From Shewanella chilikensis (GTDB taxonomy: Bacteria > Pseudomonadota > Gammaproteobacteria > Enterobacterales > Shewanellaceae), in the NCBI RefSeq assembly GCF_002836945.1, contig NZ_NIJM01000015.1:26348-90347 (forward strand): DNA of 64,000 bases. The letters run 5' to 3'. The translations under genes were made by a program, and so were the position numbers. A model generated the notes under the pieces. That model was not told the DNA's origin and ran no database searches. It saw only the letters and a program-made list of their open reading frames with translations. Positions 63,964 through 64,000 of the stretch are shown here, one piece after another (position 1 is the first letter of the stretch; every line of letters starts with the position of its first letter).

Positions 63964-63985
63964 AAGGATCGGTTGACCGATCCTT
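63964..63985 (+). terminator. Hairpin after yjjG
   Basis: AAGGATCGG at 63964-63972 pairs perfectly with CCGATCCTT at 63977-63985 around a TTGA loop. Only a short T-containing stretch (CTGATG) follows, so it is a likely but weak terminator for yjjG. Confidence 0.5.
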
Positions 63986-64000
63986 CTGATGAGAGACAAT

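Overview
The window looks like the chromosome of a marine gammaproteobacterium of the Shewanella type. GC is near the mid-50s by eye. The glnA/typA divergence, the gmk-rpoZ-spoT block, a multihaem c-type cytochrome, and the DUF3332, DUF2959 and DUF3014 families all fit that group. I assign no species. I see no rRNA, tRNA, CRISPR array or phage.

Layout. 1-8.3 kb: an iron alcohol dehydrogenase cut by the window edge, a FUSC-type membrane protein, MFS and DMT transporters, a YwqK-like lipoprotein, and a Tat-exported C_GCAxxG_C_C (split-Soret-like) cytochrome paired with a small lipoprotein. 8.3-12.1 kb: glnA with a clear sigma-54/NtrC control region, divergent from typA. 12.1-15.7 kb: an AraC-type regulator divergent from an SDR / cupin dioxygenase / Zn-alcohol dehydrogenase operon. 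15.8-20.2 kb: an isoquinoline-oxidoreductase-like molybdenum hydroxylase with its own XdhC and MocA maturation genes. 20.3-27.4 kb: housekeeping and small genes (NapH-like ferredoxin, DUF2959, yihY, pip, dtd, azoR, rhodanese).

27.5-44.3 kb: an 18-gene, single-strand aryl polyene (APE) pigment cluster and the main specialised system here. It encodes a ketosynthase with a chain-length factor, a second ketosynthase, a ketoreductase, two hotdog dehydratases, two acyl carrier proteins, an aryl-activating AMP ligase, a glycosyltransferase-acyltransferase fusion, a thioesterase and an MMPL/LolA/DUF3261 export set. It also carries an MIO ammonia-lyase and a flavin-dependent halogenase-like enzyme with an intact WxWxIP motif. 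The sequence therefore suggests an aryl polyene whose aromatic head group may be made locally from an aromatic amino acid and possibly halogenated.

44.5-58.2 kb: DUF3014 protein, recG, small membrane proteins, a possible short repeat element, a DUF3332 lipoprotein, a Ca/Na antiporter, an acyl-CoA synthetase, and gmk-rpoZ-spoT-ridA-trmH. 58.4-64 kb: a two-part membrane protein of unknown function, a sugar nucleotidyltransferase plus NahK-like kinase pair, an HNH endonuclease gene broken by a 264-bp miniature inverted-repeat element, and yjjG.
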